This document shows positions 17,340 to 25,540 of a stretch of DNA of 64,000 bases, in pieces (positions within the stretch are counted from its first letter, which is position 1; every line of letters begins with the position of its first letter). The stretch is from Ornatilinea sp. (GTDB taxonomy: Bacteria > Chloroflexota > Anaerolineae > Anaerolineales > Anaerolineaceae). The notes under the pieces were generated by a model that saw only the letters and a program-made list of their open reading frames with translations, ran no database searches and was not told the origin of the DNA. Both the position numbers and the translations under genes were made by a program. The stretch spans positions 62,001 through 126,000 of the forward strand of contig JAHDQE010000043.1 of assembly GCA_018433975.1 (NCBI GenBank), given 5' to 3'.

Positions 17340-17418
17340 GTAAAAGGTCACCGTTTTGATTAGGGTTGGAATGGGTAGTGCTAAGTTGTAGTTTTTTGGT
17401 TAACGCAAAGGAAAAAAA

Positions 17419-17452
17419 TTCAATAAATTATAGAAAAATTCAATATATTGAA
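17419..17452. promoter_or_regulatory. Palindromic operator candidate for the XRE regulator
   Basis: Perfect 14-bp palindrome TTCAATATATTGAA at 17439-17452, with an imperfect second copy TTCAATAAATTATA at 17419-17432, spaced two helical turns. It lies in the promoter region of the regulator, so autoregulation of the whole transport operon is inferred. Confidence 0.6.
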
Positions 17453-17679
17453 CTTTTTACATTATAAGTCAATCAACTTGAAAAGTCAAAATTCCTGCGA
17501 TCTTTAATCGTGCTTGTCCCCCGCAGGACCAGCCGCTGAAGCGCCTCTGAAGCGTCTTTTGCCTCCTGCCCTCCTGTTGCTCTTCATGTTTTCTCAATCC
17601 CCACCAAACCATGAAGCTCTGCAACTTTCTATTATAGTTCGGAACTTCTTCTCCTCTACACAATCATCTCACAAGATTC

Positions 17680-17790
17680 CCAACCCCATTAATTATACGC
17701 ACGCTGCACAAAATTATTCCCCATATAAAGCAGAACCCCCGGACGGGAATGTCACGCCGGGGGTTTGTAACCCAGCGGAATGATCAAACC
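17680..17790. repeat. 3'-flank repeat with terminator hairpin, copy 1
   Basis: Shares about 110 bp with 22090-22215: the block TTAATTATACGCACGC, CACAAAAT and GCAGAACCCCCGG, then a CCCCCGG/CCGGGGG hairpin (17734-17766) and GATCAAACCGCTC. Both copies lie just past the 3' end of a minus-strand gene, so the hairpin probably acts as terminator. No open frame is visible in 17340-17800 otherwise. Confidence 0.6.
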
Positions 17791-17804
17791 GCTCAACCCG
17801 GAGT

Positions 17805-19289
17805 TTATTCCGGATAAAAAACAACGACATCTGAAGAAACCGCTTTCTCCGTCAGGGCCTCTTGCACCCGCGCCAGCGCCTGCTTTTCCGTCAGAGATTC
17901 CGGCTTTTTGGTGATGACGATATCGGAACCGTGGTTGACGATCACATAATTAAAATCAATCCCCTCAACTGCCAATAGGTTTTGCGCATGCGCGATCAAT
18001 TCATAAGACAAACGCTCCGGTTGATCTTTGGTCAAATTCGCTACCAGAATCGCCGCATCTTTTTGTGGTTCATCGTCTGCCTCAAAGCGGAAGGGATAAG
18101 TGTAATCGAGGCGATAGCACATCCCCTCGTTGCGATCCTGGCCGGAATCCTCTACCAGACCGCCGCTGTGACTGCTAATGATATTCCCTTGATAAAGCAG
18201 ATTAACCGCAGGAAGCCACTGCGCTCCTTGAGGATCCAAAACGCACAGGAAAACGGCAGCACTACCTGGGTTGAGTTCTAGCCCCTTAAAAGTGACCGTT
18301 TTGTCTTCAATGAGAGCCGTTTGCTGTTTGGTAAAAGTCAGCGGTCCGCTGTAGGTGGGTTCCACATCCAGATGGAAAGTGGCTGCAGGAATCGTCTTGT
18401 TTTCCCCGCTCTCCGTGAGGATCGCACCGCCCGCCGGAATATCCAGAAGATACGTGGCCTGCGGGGAGGTCGCGGAAGCTCTTTCCGGCAAAGAATAATC
18501 AAAGCTCTCATTAGAACAAAGGGTTGTTTCTGCCGGCGGTTCGCCGCCTCCCCCGCCGCCTCCAAAATTCATCTGCCGCGACAGGGCGATCGGGCTGCCG
18601 TCCGTTTGGTAAAGGGAAATTTTCTCGGGGTCAATCAACCGGATCGGGTGGATATCCTCCGCGATGGGATAATTACACACCGCGAGGTCCAGATGCATCC
18701 GGCTTGCATCGATATAAAACCAGGTCACATACAACCGTACCTCGGCCGAAGCAACGGTACGGGTAAAGGCATAAGGATCATCGCCGGGTGAGACTTGTTC
18801 CGGCGCAGCTTCCGTAAGCGGAGGGGAATCGGGACTGGATGGCGGAACCGTCTCTGTCTCAGGTACAGGAACCATCTCGGACGGGGCGCTGTCCTTTCCC
18901 CACAGATTCGAAGAAATAAAGGGGAAGATCAGCATCCCGGTCAGCAAACTTGCCGCGATAAAGATGAAAAACTTTTTTTGCATGGCGGACCTCCGTGGTA
19001 AATTGGATTTTCCGCCATTATCCGCCGCGTCAGGCCGCCCTGCAACTGTGGGTTCCCGTAAACCGGCCCCTTCCATCTGCTGGCCGGGCCGGAAACTATT
19101 TTGGGTAAAAATTAAAATCGCTTCCGAGCGCGACTTCACCCCCAGCTTGAGATAGATATTACTTAAATGAAATTCAACGGTTCGAGTGGATACTCCCAGG
19201 GAATGGGCAATCTGCTTATTGCTCATTCCCTGAAGGAGAAGATCCATCACATCCTTTTCTCTCTCGCTGAACATATCCAATAATGCCAT
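17805..19289 (-). CDS. Membrane-anchored LuxR-type regulator with extracytoplasmic domain
   Basis: 494 residues. An N-terminal LuxR HTH (FSEREKDVMDLLLQGMSNKQ..., residues 6-65) is followed by a linker, one membrane segment at about 105-125 (FFIFIAASLLTGMLIFPFI) and an ectodomain of about 360 residues with a seven-glycine run. The ectodomain is similar in style to those of the anti-sigma proteins at 30.1 and 32.7 kb, so the regulator may sense an envelope signal directly across the membrane, in a ToxR-like layout. ATG 19289 with AGGAAG is preferred to the longer frame, whose first 67 residues are implausible. No receiver domain is present. Confidence 0.75.
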   Translation of the reverse strand: MALLDMFSEREKDVMDLLLQGMSNKQIAHSLGVSTRTVEFHLSNIYLKLGVKSRSEAILIFTQNSFRPGQQMEGAGLREPTVAGRPDAADNGGKSNLPRRSAMQKKFFIFIAASLLTGMLIFPFISSNLWGKDSAPSEMVPVPETETVPPSSPDSPPLTEAAPEQVSPGDDPYAFTRTVASAEVRLYVTWFYIDASRMHLDLAVCNYPIAEDIHPIRLIDPEKISLYQTDGSPIALSRQMNFGGGGGGGEPPAETTLCSNESFDYSLPERASATSPQATYLLDIPAGGAILTESGENKTIPAATFHLDVEPTYSGPLTFTKQQTALIEDKTVTFKGLELNPGSAAVFLCVLDPQGAQWLPAVNLLYQGNIISSHSGGLVEDSGQDRNEGMCYRLDYTYPFRFEADDEPQKDAAILVANLTKDQPERLSYELIAHAQNLLAVEGIDFNYVIVNHGSDIVITKKPESLTEKQALARVQEALTEKAVSSDVVVFYPE

Positions 19290-19372
19290 TGTTGATTCTT
19301 CCTGCCGGATCGATTTAGCCCGGTATTTAGGATTATAACGTGATCGTCCTCCAAAACACCCGATTAAACCCC

Positions 19373-19406
19373 CAGGCGTACCTGTGGAAATCCACAGGTA
19401 CGCCTG
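19373..19406. promoter_or_regulatory. Perfect 16-bp inverted repeat upstream of the LuxR-type gene
   Basis: CAGGCGTACCTGTGGA, AA, then its exact complement. It lies 84 nt before the start of the membrane-bound regulator. A second hairpin, GGTGCGGTC/GACCGCACC, is at 19467-19491. Without a T-run the first is unlikely to be a simple terminator; an operator or cruciform site is possible. Confidence 0.5.
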
Positions 19407-19542
19407 CAAAAAGCTCCATTGAGCCACTCTCCGGCTGGTTTTTCGGGTGTCAAAACAGACAGTTAGGGTGCGGTCGCTTTTTGACCGCACCAGTTCAACT
19501 TACCGCAAAAAGTAAATCTGCAAATTACTAACGCTTAAAACC

Positions 19543-19839
19543 TTACAACCTTTGAATTGCCTCAATGAAATAGATTATTGCCATCAAAAGAAAAAGAATT
19601 TCACCAACAAGTTCTCCATAATTGACATACTTTCTTCTTTGTTGGGCAATTAATTCTTCCTTTCTCTTCGCTGCCGTGTTTTTGCCTTTAAATTCGTTCA
19701 AAGCAAGTAGTCCTAAACGTTAAGGAAGCGTCAATACACCTTTTCCAAAGCAAAGGCACAGCCGACCTCTTCGCAAAACCAATAAACTGGTGGGTAAAAA
19801 CAAAACAACCAACAAAAATATTTGTACAATAGGGTCCAT
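19543..19839 (-). pseudogene. Third tandem membrane-protein copy, nonsense mutation
   Basis: Same 98-residue frame as the two copies to its right. Codon 40 is TAA at 19720-19722 where the next copy has CAG (LTPPQ becomes LTLP-stop). After the stop the frame continues as RLGLLALNEFKGKNTAAKRK and ends at the same relative position. This is a recently inactivated duplicate. Confidence 0.75.
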
Positions 19840-19892
19840 GTTTCATTCCTGCTCTATGACTTACATGAATGATCAAACCGGTGCATAGATTC

Positions 19893-20189
19893 TTACATCC
19901 TTGGGATTGCATCAATAAAAAGTATTAACGAATACAATAGAACAAAAATACCTGTGGTAATTTCTGTATAACCAACACGTTTCCTCTTTTGGAGTTCAAT
20001 TAACTCTTTCTTTCTCTTCGCCGCCGCATTTTTGCCTTTAAATGCGTTCAAAACAAGTAACCCTAAATGCTGAGGAGGCGTCAATACACCTTTTCCAAAA
20101 CGAAGGCACAGCCACCCGCTCCTCAAACTGATAAAACTAAGAGGCAAAAAAATCACAACCGACAAAAATATTTGAACAATGGGATCCAT
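19893..20189 (-). CDS. Small membrane protein, tandem copy 2
   Basis: 98 residues, starting MDPIVQIFLS. Hydrophobic segments lie at 5-24 and 75-93, with a basic region between (KGKNAAAKRKKELIELQKRK). The C-terminal segment ends FIDAIPRM, as in copy 3. It starts 349 bp from the next copy and 350 bp from the previous, so the unit was duplicated with its leader. Function unknown; the layout suggests an inner-membrane protein with a cytoplasmic basic loop. Confidence 0.7.
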   Translation of the reverse strand: MDPIVQIFLSVVIFLPLSFISLRSGWLCLRFGKGVLTPPQHLGLLVLNAFKGKNAAAKRKKELIELQKRKRVGYTEITTGIFVLLYSLILFIDAIPRM

Positions 20190-20241
20190 TTTATTTCCTG
20201 CTCTATGATTTACACGAATGGTCAGACCAGTACATAAATTC

Positions 20242-20538
20242 TTACATCCTCGGAATTGCATCAACAAACAATGCAGTTGTCATTAGGAACAGAATAACTC
20301 CAGCGATAATCGCTCGATAACCAACCATCTTCTTCTTTTGCTTCTCAATAAATCCCCGCTTCATCGCAATAGCAGCTTTTTCCCCTTTGCCAACCCTTGT
20401 AATAAGAATTGCAATATGATGAGGAGGGTATAGCACCCCTATCCCCGAGTGAAGGCACAACCATCCACTTATCAATAAAAACAAACTCAGGGGTAAAAAA
20501 ACGACCAACGAAATAATTATTTGGACAATTGGCTCCAT
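20242..20538 (-). CDS. Small membrane protein, tandem copy 1
   Basis: 98 residues, MEPIVQIIISLVVFLPLS at the start and DAIPRM at the end. It has the same two membrane segments and basic middle as the neighbouring copy. GAGGAA precedes ATG 20538. It is the first of three tandem paralogues; the preceding 91-residue gene ends 62 nt upstream, so they are probably co-transcribed. Confidence 0.7.
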   Translation of the reverse strand: MEPIVQIIISLVVFLPLSLFLLISGWLCLHSGIGVLYPPHHIAILITRVGKGEKAAIAMKRGFIEKQKKKMVGYRAIIAGVILFLMTTALFVDAIPRM

Positions 20539-20599
20539 ATTTGAGTTCCTCAGGACATGGTTTATCGTCCGCCATTGCGTGTGGACGTATGAAATGCCG

Positions 20600-20875
20600 C
20601 TAAAAAGGGCGGTTGGCTTTATTGAACGCTTTGCGAATGGCTCTAATTGCACGCCTGAGGTCATCCCGGATGGGTATTAGATATTCTCTCCGGGGTCCCT
20701 TCTGAATTCTTTCCAGAGCGAAGCGCAATTCACCTAAAACCTCAGAGGTCATGGAACTTGCTTGAAGTGCATGTTGCAATAACAGCATGGTTTCTTCATC
20801 CTCATGTTCCTTTGCGAGTACAATCAGTTCTTCCGCAAATCCATAAACATCCTGGTTTGATTTGAATTTCCGCAT
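20600..20875 (-). CDS. Unknown small helical protein
   Basis: 91 residues, charged and predicted all-helical (MRKFKSNQDVYGFAEELIVL...). No family recognised. GGGAG precedes the ATG. It lies in a run of six minus-strand small genes with gaps of about 50-90 nt (22012 to 19543), a probable single transcription unit. Confidence 0.6.
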   Translation of the reverse strand: MRKFKSNQDVYGFAEELIVLAKEHEDEETMLLLQHALQASSMTSEVLGELRFALERIQKGPRREYLIPIRDDLRRAIRAIRKAFNKANRPF

Positions 20876-20966
20876 AGCTTTCTCCCATTAAGCGGACCAC
20901 AATCACTTTTAATCCCCATCAGAGTATTGACCACATCCATTCAGCCTGCCGGAGAAGGCAAATTCT

Positions 20967-21362
20967 TTAGAACCATTTTCTGATCCGCTTGATCAGCACA
21001 GGCAGTCGCATGCTTATCCAAAACAATAAAAACATTATAAGTGGAACAAAATAATTGAGAAATATTTGAGTCCTAAGCACATTGGGCTGGCATGCTTGTT
21101 GAGAATAATTGCAGGTAAGTATGGAAAAGCCTGAACTCAATGAACTTTCCACCAGTATCGCAACAAACGCTCCTAAATCATGCCAAATCTTATTTTGAAC
21201 AGGCGCTGAGTATGCCATACGAAAGGTAAATCCCACCACTAGCAGCATTGCGTATCCAATCAATTTTGGAAAAAATTGTCCCGTTAAAAATAATAATAAA
21301 CCACCAATCGCTGCTACCCACCACAAATGATGTAGCTTTTTTAATCCTATTTTTCCTCTCAT
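20967..21362 (-). CDS. Small membrane protein
   Basis: 131 residues with four hydrophobic segments (about 12-30, 33-50, 58-82 and 100-120) and a basic C-terminus (LIKRIRKWF). It follows the HEAT-like gene by 68 nt in the same direction. No family recognised. Confidence 0.6.
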   Translation of the reverse strand: MRGKIGLKKLHHLWWVAAIGGLLLFLTGQFFPKLIGYAMLLVVGFTFRMAYSAPVQNKIWHDLGAFVAILVESSLSSGFSILTCNYSQQACQPNVLRTQIFLNYFVPLIMFLLFWISMRLPVLIKRIRKWF

Positions 21363-21430
21363 ATCCCTCTTTATCTCTTCATCCTTGAACCGAATCGGTG
21401 TAACGCATATTAGTTAAATCCAGTGATGCG

Positions 21431-22012
21431 TTACGAATGCCCCAATAATTGTCCATCCAATTTCATCAACAAACTTTCCGAAAATTCAATACTTTCATCC
21501 TTTGCAATTTGTTTAAAGTATTCAAAATTAGATTGAACCTGACCGGTTTTGAATCGCTTAACTTCACGATTAATTGTTTTATAAGGCAATCCCATCAGTT
21601 CCAGGACAGATTCAAAAGCTGCTTCTCTCACAAAGTAACTGAGGTCAGACTCAAGCGCATGAAACAGAGCCTGATCTGGCAGTTTTGATCTTAAGCCTAA
21701 AACTGCTGCGGCGGTCATCCTTACATCATCACTTGGATCACTAACCACCATCTCTCTGAACTTCTCTACAATCTCAATCCGATTTTTTAGTGAATAATGA
21801 AAACCAAGGAAACTGAGGCAATCTTCACGCCAAACCCAATCCATGTCATTCAGTCCGGCAACAAAAAATTCGATGGCCGGCAAATAATGGGCTTCCGCCA
21901 ATTTATGTGCTTTTTTCCAAACAGCACTATGATCAATCTCTCCATCCTGCCTTTTCCAGGCTTTCCACATTTCCTTTAATTGTTCCAGGTCTTCCTCAGT
22001 AGCGTTTGCCAT
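21431..22012 (-). CDS. HEAT-repeat-like protein
   Basis: 193 residues, all-helical. Repeated helical hairpins such as AIEFFVAGLNDMDWVWREDCLSFLG, VSDPSDDVRMTAAAVLG and LESDLSYFVREAAFESVLE are spaced about 35 residues, as in HEAT/PBS repeats, which bind other proteins. HEAT-like proteins of this size are common as immunity proteins, and the 34.8-kb array has a shorter relative in type. ATG 22012 is preferred (GGTGA at 6 nt). Confidence 0.6.
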   Translation of the reverse strand: MANATEEDLEQLKEMWKAWKRQDGEIDHSAVWKKAHKLAEAHYLPAIEFFVAGLNDMDWVWREDCLSFLGFHYSLKNRIEIVEKFREMVVSDPSDDVRMTAAAVLGLRSKLPDQALFHALESDLSYFVREAAFESVLELMGLPYKTINREVKRFKTGQVQSNFEYFKQIAKDESIEFSESLLMKLDGQLLGHS

Positions 22013-22084
22013 ATTTTCACCCGTCATCCAATAGCAGGGTAGGTTGTGATTGATTTTGACCGCGCCGCCATTCCCTCTCCGCCC

Positions 22085-22215
22085 TGCAAACTACCCAACC
22101 CCAATAAGTTAATTATACGCACGCCACACAAAATCATTTCCCGGAAAACGCAGAACCCCCGGGTGGGAGTGACACACCGGGGGCCTGCAACTACATGGAG
22201 AGATCAAACAGCTCG
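22085..22215. repeat. 3'-flank repeat with terminator hairpin, copy 2
   Basis: Second copy of the block at 17680-17790, with the CCCCCGG/CCGGGGG hairpin at 22156-22183 and the motif GATCAAACAGCTC. It lies past the stop of the amino-acid binding protein gene. Confidence 0.6.
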
Positions 22216-22254
22216 ACCGGGAGCGCATATTCCCCGGTCAGAGCAGTGATACGC

Positions 22255-23046
22255 TTACTGCATGTATTTCAAGATCAGTCCGTCGATAAAGCCGTTGTCC
22301 AGCAGCTTGGCAATCGCTTCATTCATTGCCGCCACCAGCTCGGTATCGCCGTCGGGGACCACCACGCTGACCGGGCCATTCGAGACCTCGCCTTCATAGA
22401 CCACTTTCAGCCCGCCGAGCTGGTCGGCCAGGGTGTTGGTGACCACAAACTCGGCCAGCATCAAATCCACACGACCGGCTTTCACATCCATAGCGGCCTG
22501 GTCCACACGCTCGTAGCCGAACAGGTTCTCCGCGGGCAGCAGTCCGGTATCCACCAGGTTCTCGGTGATCCAGGCTTCCTGTGAAGAGCCGATCTGTGCC
22601 GCCACGATATAGTTGGCCATATCTTCCGGCGCGGTGATCTCGCCTTCAAAACCTTCGCCTACCAGGATGCCGTCCTCGGCGTAGTAGTACGGATCGCTGA
22701 AATCAACGGCTTCGTCGCGCTCTTCGGAATAATTGAAGGCTGCTACAGAAGCATCAATCTTGCCTTCCTGCACGGCCGCGATCAGACTGTCGAAGGGCAT
22801 ATCCTGGATTTCCACTTCCACGCCCAGCTCTTTTCCAAGTTCCTTCATCAGTTCCACGTCAAAACCGGTCATCTCGCCGCTTTCGTCCACATATTCAAAA
22901 GGCGGGAAATCTGCCGAGGTGGCAAAGACGATTTTGCCCGCTTCCTTGATGGCTTCCAGGTGGTTGGCGGGTTCTTTGGGACCGCAGGCTGTCAGCAGCA
23001 GGGCGATCAACAGGGACATCACAAAAACTTTATGCAGGGATTTCAT
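22255..23046 (-). CDS. Amino-acid ABC transporter substrate-binding lipoprotein
   Basis: 263 residues. Lipobox LLTAC (Cys near 21). The type-2 binding fold of family 3 is clear: GKIVFATSADFPPFEYVDESG, TGFDVELMKELGKELGVEVE, PFDSLIAAVQEGKIDASVAA and FSDPYYYAEDGILV. It binds a polar amino acid, species not readable. No permease or ATPase gene is adjacent, so it is an orphan here. ATG 23046 follows GAGAGGAAAAGAAA. The long leader upstream carries hairpins and a terminator. Confidence 0.88.
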   Translation of the reverse strand: MKSLHKVFVMSLLIALLLTACGPKEPANHLEAIKEAGKIVFATSADFPPFEYVDESGEMTGFDVELMKELGKELGVEVEIQDMPFDSLIAAVQEGKIDASVAAFNYSEERDEAVDFSDPYYYAEDGILVGEGFEGEITAPEDMANYIVAAQIGSSQEAWITENLVDTGLLPAENLFGYERVDQAAMDVKAGRVDLMLAEFVVTNTLADQLGGLKVVYEGEVSNGPVSVVVPDGDTELVAAMNEAIAKLLDNGFIDGLILKYMQ

Positions 23047-23199
23047 TTTCTTTTCCTCTCTTCTCTTCAATATTTTAGATAGATAATTTTTACAACAATA
23101 AGGCTTCAACAAGGTTGGATCGATGAAATGCTCTCTTCTGTGTTCAAATTTGTGGGCGTTACCTCCTGGACTGGGTTGGGATGCCGGCATCCGCAGCAT

Positions 23200-23360
23200 G
23201 TAAACAAAAAGGCCTTCCTGATAGGAAAGCCTGTGTTCACTCGTTTGTCTTGCCGTTGTCGATCCGGACGCTAACGAAGAACCGCTCCTTTCAGGAAAGG
23301 TCGTTGAAAAACGGTTCGTCGAGCTCGCATCAGGGTCTGTTTCATAACAGGCTCATTTTT
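23200..23360 (-). promoter_or_regulatory. Leader with hairpins and terminator before the binding-protein gene
   Basis: Reading towards the gene: a compound hairpin with outer arms GAACCG/CGGTTC and inner CCTTTC-ct-GAAAGG, then GGCTTTCCT-atc-AGGAAGGCC followed by TTTTTGTTT, about 155 nt before the ATG. A terminator inside a 5' leader is the signature of attenuation. I cannot match it to a known riboswitch class. Confidence 0.5.
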
Positions 23361-23384
23361 ATCACACCAGCGGGCATCCGTCAA

Positions 23385-23426
23385 GCGAATTTGCGAATTT
23401 GCGAAATTTGCGAAATTTGCGAAATT
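23385..23426. repeat. Short tandem repeat, 8-9 bp unit
   Basis: Five consecutive units: GCGAATTT twice, GCGAAATTT twice, GCGAAATT. It lies in non-coding DNA between the leader and the ferredoxin gene. Confidence 0.85.
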
Positions 23427-23543
23427 AAGGGCAATCTGAGCAAAATTACGTAAATTTGCCCCAGAACCCTTAAAGCGGAGCAGCCCGTAAATGTTACGGG
23501 CTGCTCCGCCGTCTCTTCAAAATACAAAAAGATATCCGTTAAT

Positions 23544-23729
23544 TTATGATCCCTTCTGGAACACCCCGAACGGGCACGACACCAGGCACCGCCCGCAGTT
23601 GATGCACTTTTCCTCATCAATGGTCGGCGCGCCGACCCCATTCTGGATGATGGCGTTCACCGGGCAGACTCGGGTCGCCGGGCAGCGGTGGTTTTGTGGA
23701 CAGTAAGCAGGATTGACTTTAATCGACAT
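23544..23729 (-). CDS. Small 4Fe-4S ferredoxin
   Basis: 61 residues, cytosolic electron carrier. The second cluster motif is canonical (CINCGRCLVSCP, CxxCxxCxxxC). The first cysteine group is looser (C-x5-C-x5-CP, residues 10-24), so one or two clusters may be present. GGAGG lies 9-13 nt before the ATG. Single-gene unit. Confidence 0.82.
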   Translation of the reverse strand: MSIKVNPAYCPQNHRCPATRVCPVNAIIQNGVGAPTIDEEKCINCGRCLVSCPFGVFQKGS

Positions 23730-23861
23730 AACGCTAAGTACCTCCAAAGTAATATACTCCCAGGGAGTATCTGAACGCCCCGAATTATACCGGATGTGCT
23801 CCAATTTGGAAAGCATTTTACCCATTTTATTCAATTGTTCCGCCCCTACCCGGTAACGCTT

Positions 23862-24060
23862 CCTTCCCGATTCCATCCAAAACCTTCGCACGCCCGGCAG
23901 CTTTGCGTGAGTCCATCTACGCGGCATACCGTCGGGTGTCATTCTGACGTGCGCAGCACGGAAGAATCTCTGCGCTGCTACCCGGCAGCACTCCCTTTTC
24001 CCCGCACCCGGCTTTCCCAATTCCACCCAAAACCTTTGCGACCCTGCGGCTTTGCGTGAG
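23862..24060. repeat. Dispersed intergenic repeat, two copies
   Basis: Contains GTCATTCTGACG, CGGAAGAATCTCTG and two copies of the block CAAAACCT-TGCG-CGGC-GCTTTGCGTGAG (23877-23910 and 24012-24060). Related pieces are at 26440-26600 and 43628-43826. No open frame of coding quality runs through it. Confidence 0.65.
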
Positions 24061-24207
24061 ACTATTCCTCCTCCAGGCATCAGACGTACGCAGTCCGGAA
24101 AGAACGCCTGAAACCCACAATGTACAAAGTTTAATGCTTTTCTGCTTGCAATCCCTCTTTCATAATATTACTATTAGGTATATTACTACGAGCTGCACAG
24201 GAGGCGT

Positions 24208-24747
24208 ATGGCCTATCTTATTCTGGGGTTGCTCATGATTCGCAACCTGACCATCTATGACATCAAAAACGCGCTGGAGAAAAAAATTTCCCCATTCTAT
24301 GCCGCCAGCTTTGGCTCGATCCAGTCCGCCGTTAAAAAACTGCTGGGGAACAATTATGTTGGCTTCACCCAGAAAGTGGAAAACGGCCGCAACAAAAAAG
24401 AATATTTCATCACCGGGGAAGGCCGGTCGGCCTTCCTGGCCTGGATGAGAGAAGAGATTCCGGTTAATAAATTCAACAACGACGTCCTCGTCAAGATATT
24501 CTTTTTCGGCTTCATCCCCAGATCCGACCGGATCAGCCTCCTGAGCAGCTACATCAGCCGCCTCAAAGAGGAATACCAGGCAATGGACACCTTTCAGGCA
24601 AAAACCGGAAGCGCAAACGTGCCGGAAGACCTCAAAGAGATTTACAACTACCAAATGTCCACTCTGGATTATGGCATCCAGGGCACGGCCTTTGAAATCG
24701 AATGGTATGAAACTTTATTAAAAAAGATACAAAAGGAAGAAATCTAG
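24208..24747 (+). CDS. PadR-family transcriptional regulator
   Basis: 179 residues with the PadR winged HTH at the N-terminus (AYLILGLLMIRNLTIYDIKNAL, then FGSIQSAVKKLLGNNYV) and a helical C-terminal dimerisation arm. AGGAGG precedes the ATG. It is followed after one base by a hydrolase gene, so it heads a three-gene operon. TATTACTA occurs twice just upstream (near 24166 and 24180), a possible operator. Confidence 0.85.
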   Translation: MAYLILGLLMIRNLTIYDIKNALEKKISPFYAASFGSIQSAVKKLLGNNYVGFTQKVENGRNKKEYFITGEGRSAFLAWMREEIPVNKFNNDVLVKIFFFGFIPRSDRISLLSSYISRLKEEYQAMDTFQAKTGSANVPEDLKEIYNYQMSTLDYGIQGTAFEIEWYETLLKKIQKEEI

Positions 24748-24748
24748 T

Positions 24749-25540
24749 ATGGAAAAGCTCACTTATCACGATTACCAGGTCTTTTACCGCACAGCCGGTG
24801 ACCCCCAAAATCCCTGCATCGTTCTCCTGCACCCCGCCTTTGCTGACCACCGCGTATTTGACCCTCAATTTGACGCTCTGTCCGGGGACTATTTCCTCAT
24901 CGCGCCGGACATGCTCGGCCACGGGCAGACCCAGCCGGATGCCACTCCCGACCAGCTCGACGAGACCGTCGGGCAGGTGCATGCTATCCTGGACCATTAC
25001 GGCATCCGGAGCTGCCACCTGGTGGGCGTTTCACTCGGCTCGCTGGTCGTGCAGGGATTCGCCGATGCCTATCCAGAGCGCACCGCTTCGGTAACCGTCG
25101 TCGGCGGCTACAGCATCCACAAGAACAACCGGGAGTTGCAAAAAAACCAGAACAAAGAGATCCTCTCATGGATGTTCAAACTGGCCTTCAACATGAAGGG
25201 TTTCCGGGAATACATCGCCCGCAAGTCCAGCTACCACACCGTGGGTTATGAGCGCATGCTGGAGTCTTCACAGGCTTTTCGGCGGAAATCCATGCGCTAC
25301 ATGCAGGGCATGGGGAAGTTGTTCGTCGACCGGCAGGAGCCCATCCCTTATCCCCTGCTGATCGTGTACGGCGATCACGAGCTGCCCCTGGCCCTGGAGC
25401 ACGGCAGGGAGTGGGTCGACCTGGAACCCCGGGCCACCCTGCGCATCATTGAAGATGCCGGCCACTGCGCCAACCTGGAGCAGCCTCAAGCATTCAACAC
25501 CGTCTACCGTGAATTTCTGGCAGGATTGGCGGCAAATTAA
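24749..25540 (+). CDS. Alpha/beta hydrolase
   Basis: 263 residues, cytosolic. Nucleophile elbow GVSLGS (Ser near 96), oxyanion strand LLHPAF (residues 27-32), acid in VYGDHE (near 207) and catalytic His in DAGHCANLEQP (near 236). An ester, lactone or peroxide substrate cannot be decided. Between PadR and a CPBP protease in one operon, spacing 1 nt and 0 nt. Confidence 0.85.
   Translation: MEKLTYHDYQVFYRTAGDPQNPCIVLLHPAFADHRVFDPQFDALSGDYFLIAPDMLGHGQTQPDATPDQLDETVGQVHAILDHYGIRSCHLVGVSLGSLVVQGFADAYPERTASVTVVGGYSIHKNNRELQKNQNKEILSWMFKLAFNMKGFREYIARKSSYHTVGYERMLESSQAFRRKSMRYMQGMGKLFVDRQEPIPYPLLIVYGDHELPLALEHGREWVDLEPRATLRIIEDAGHCANLEQPQAFNTVYREFLAGLAAN

Noticed and set aside
19373..19406. Terminator for a gene further right
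   Set aside because: No T-run on either side and no gene ends here; interpreted as a possible operator or cruciform.
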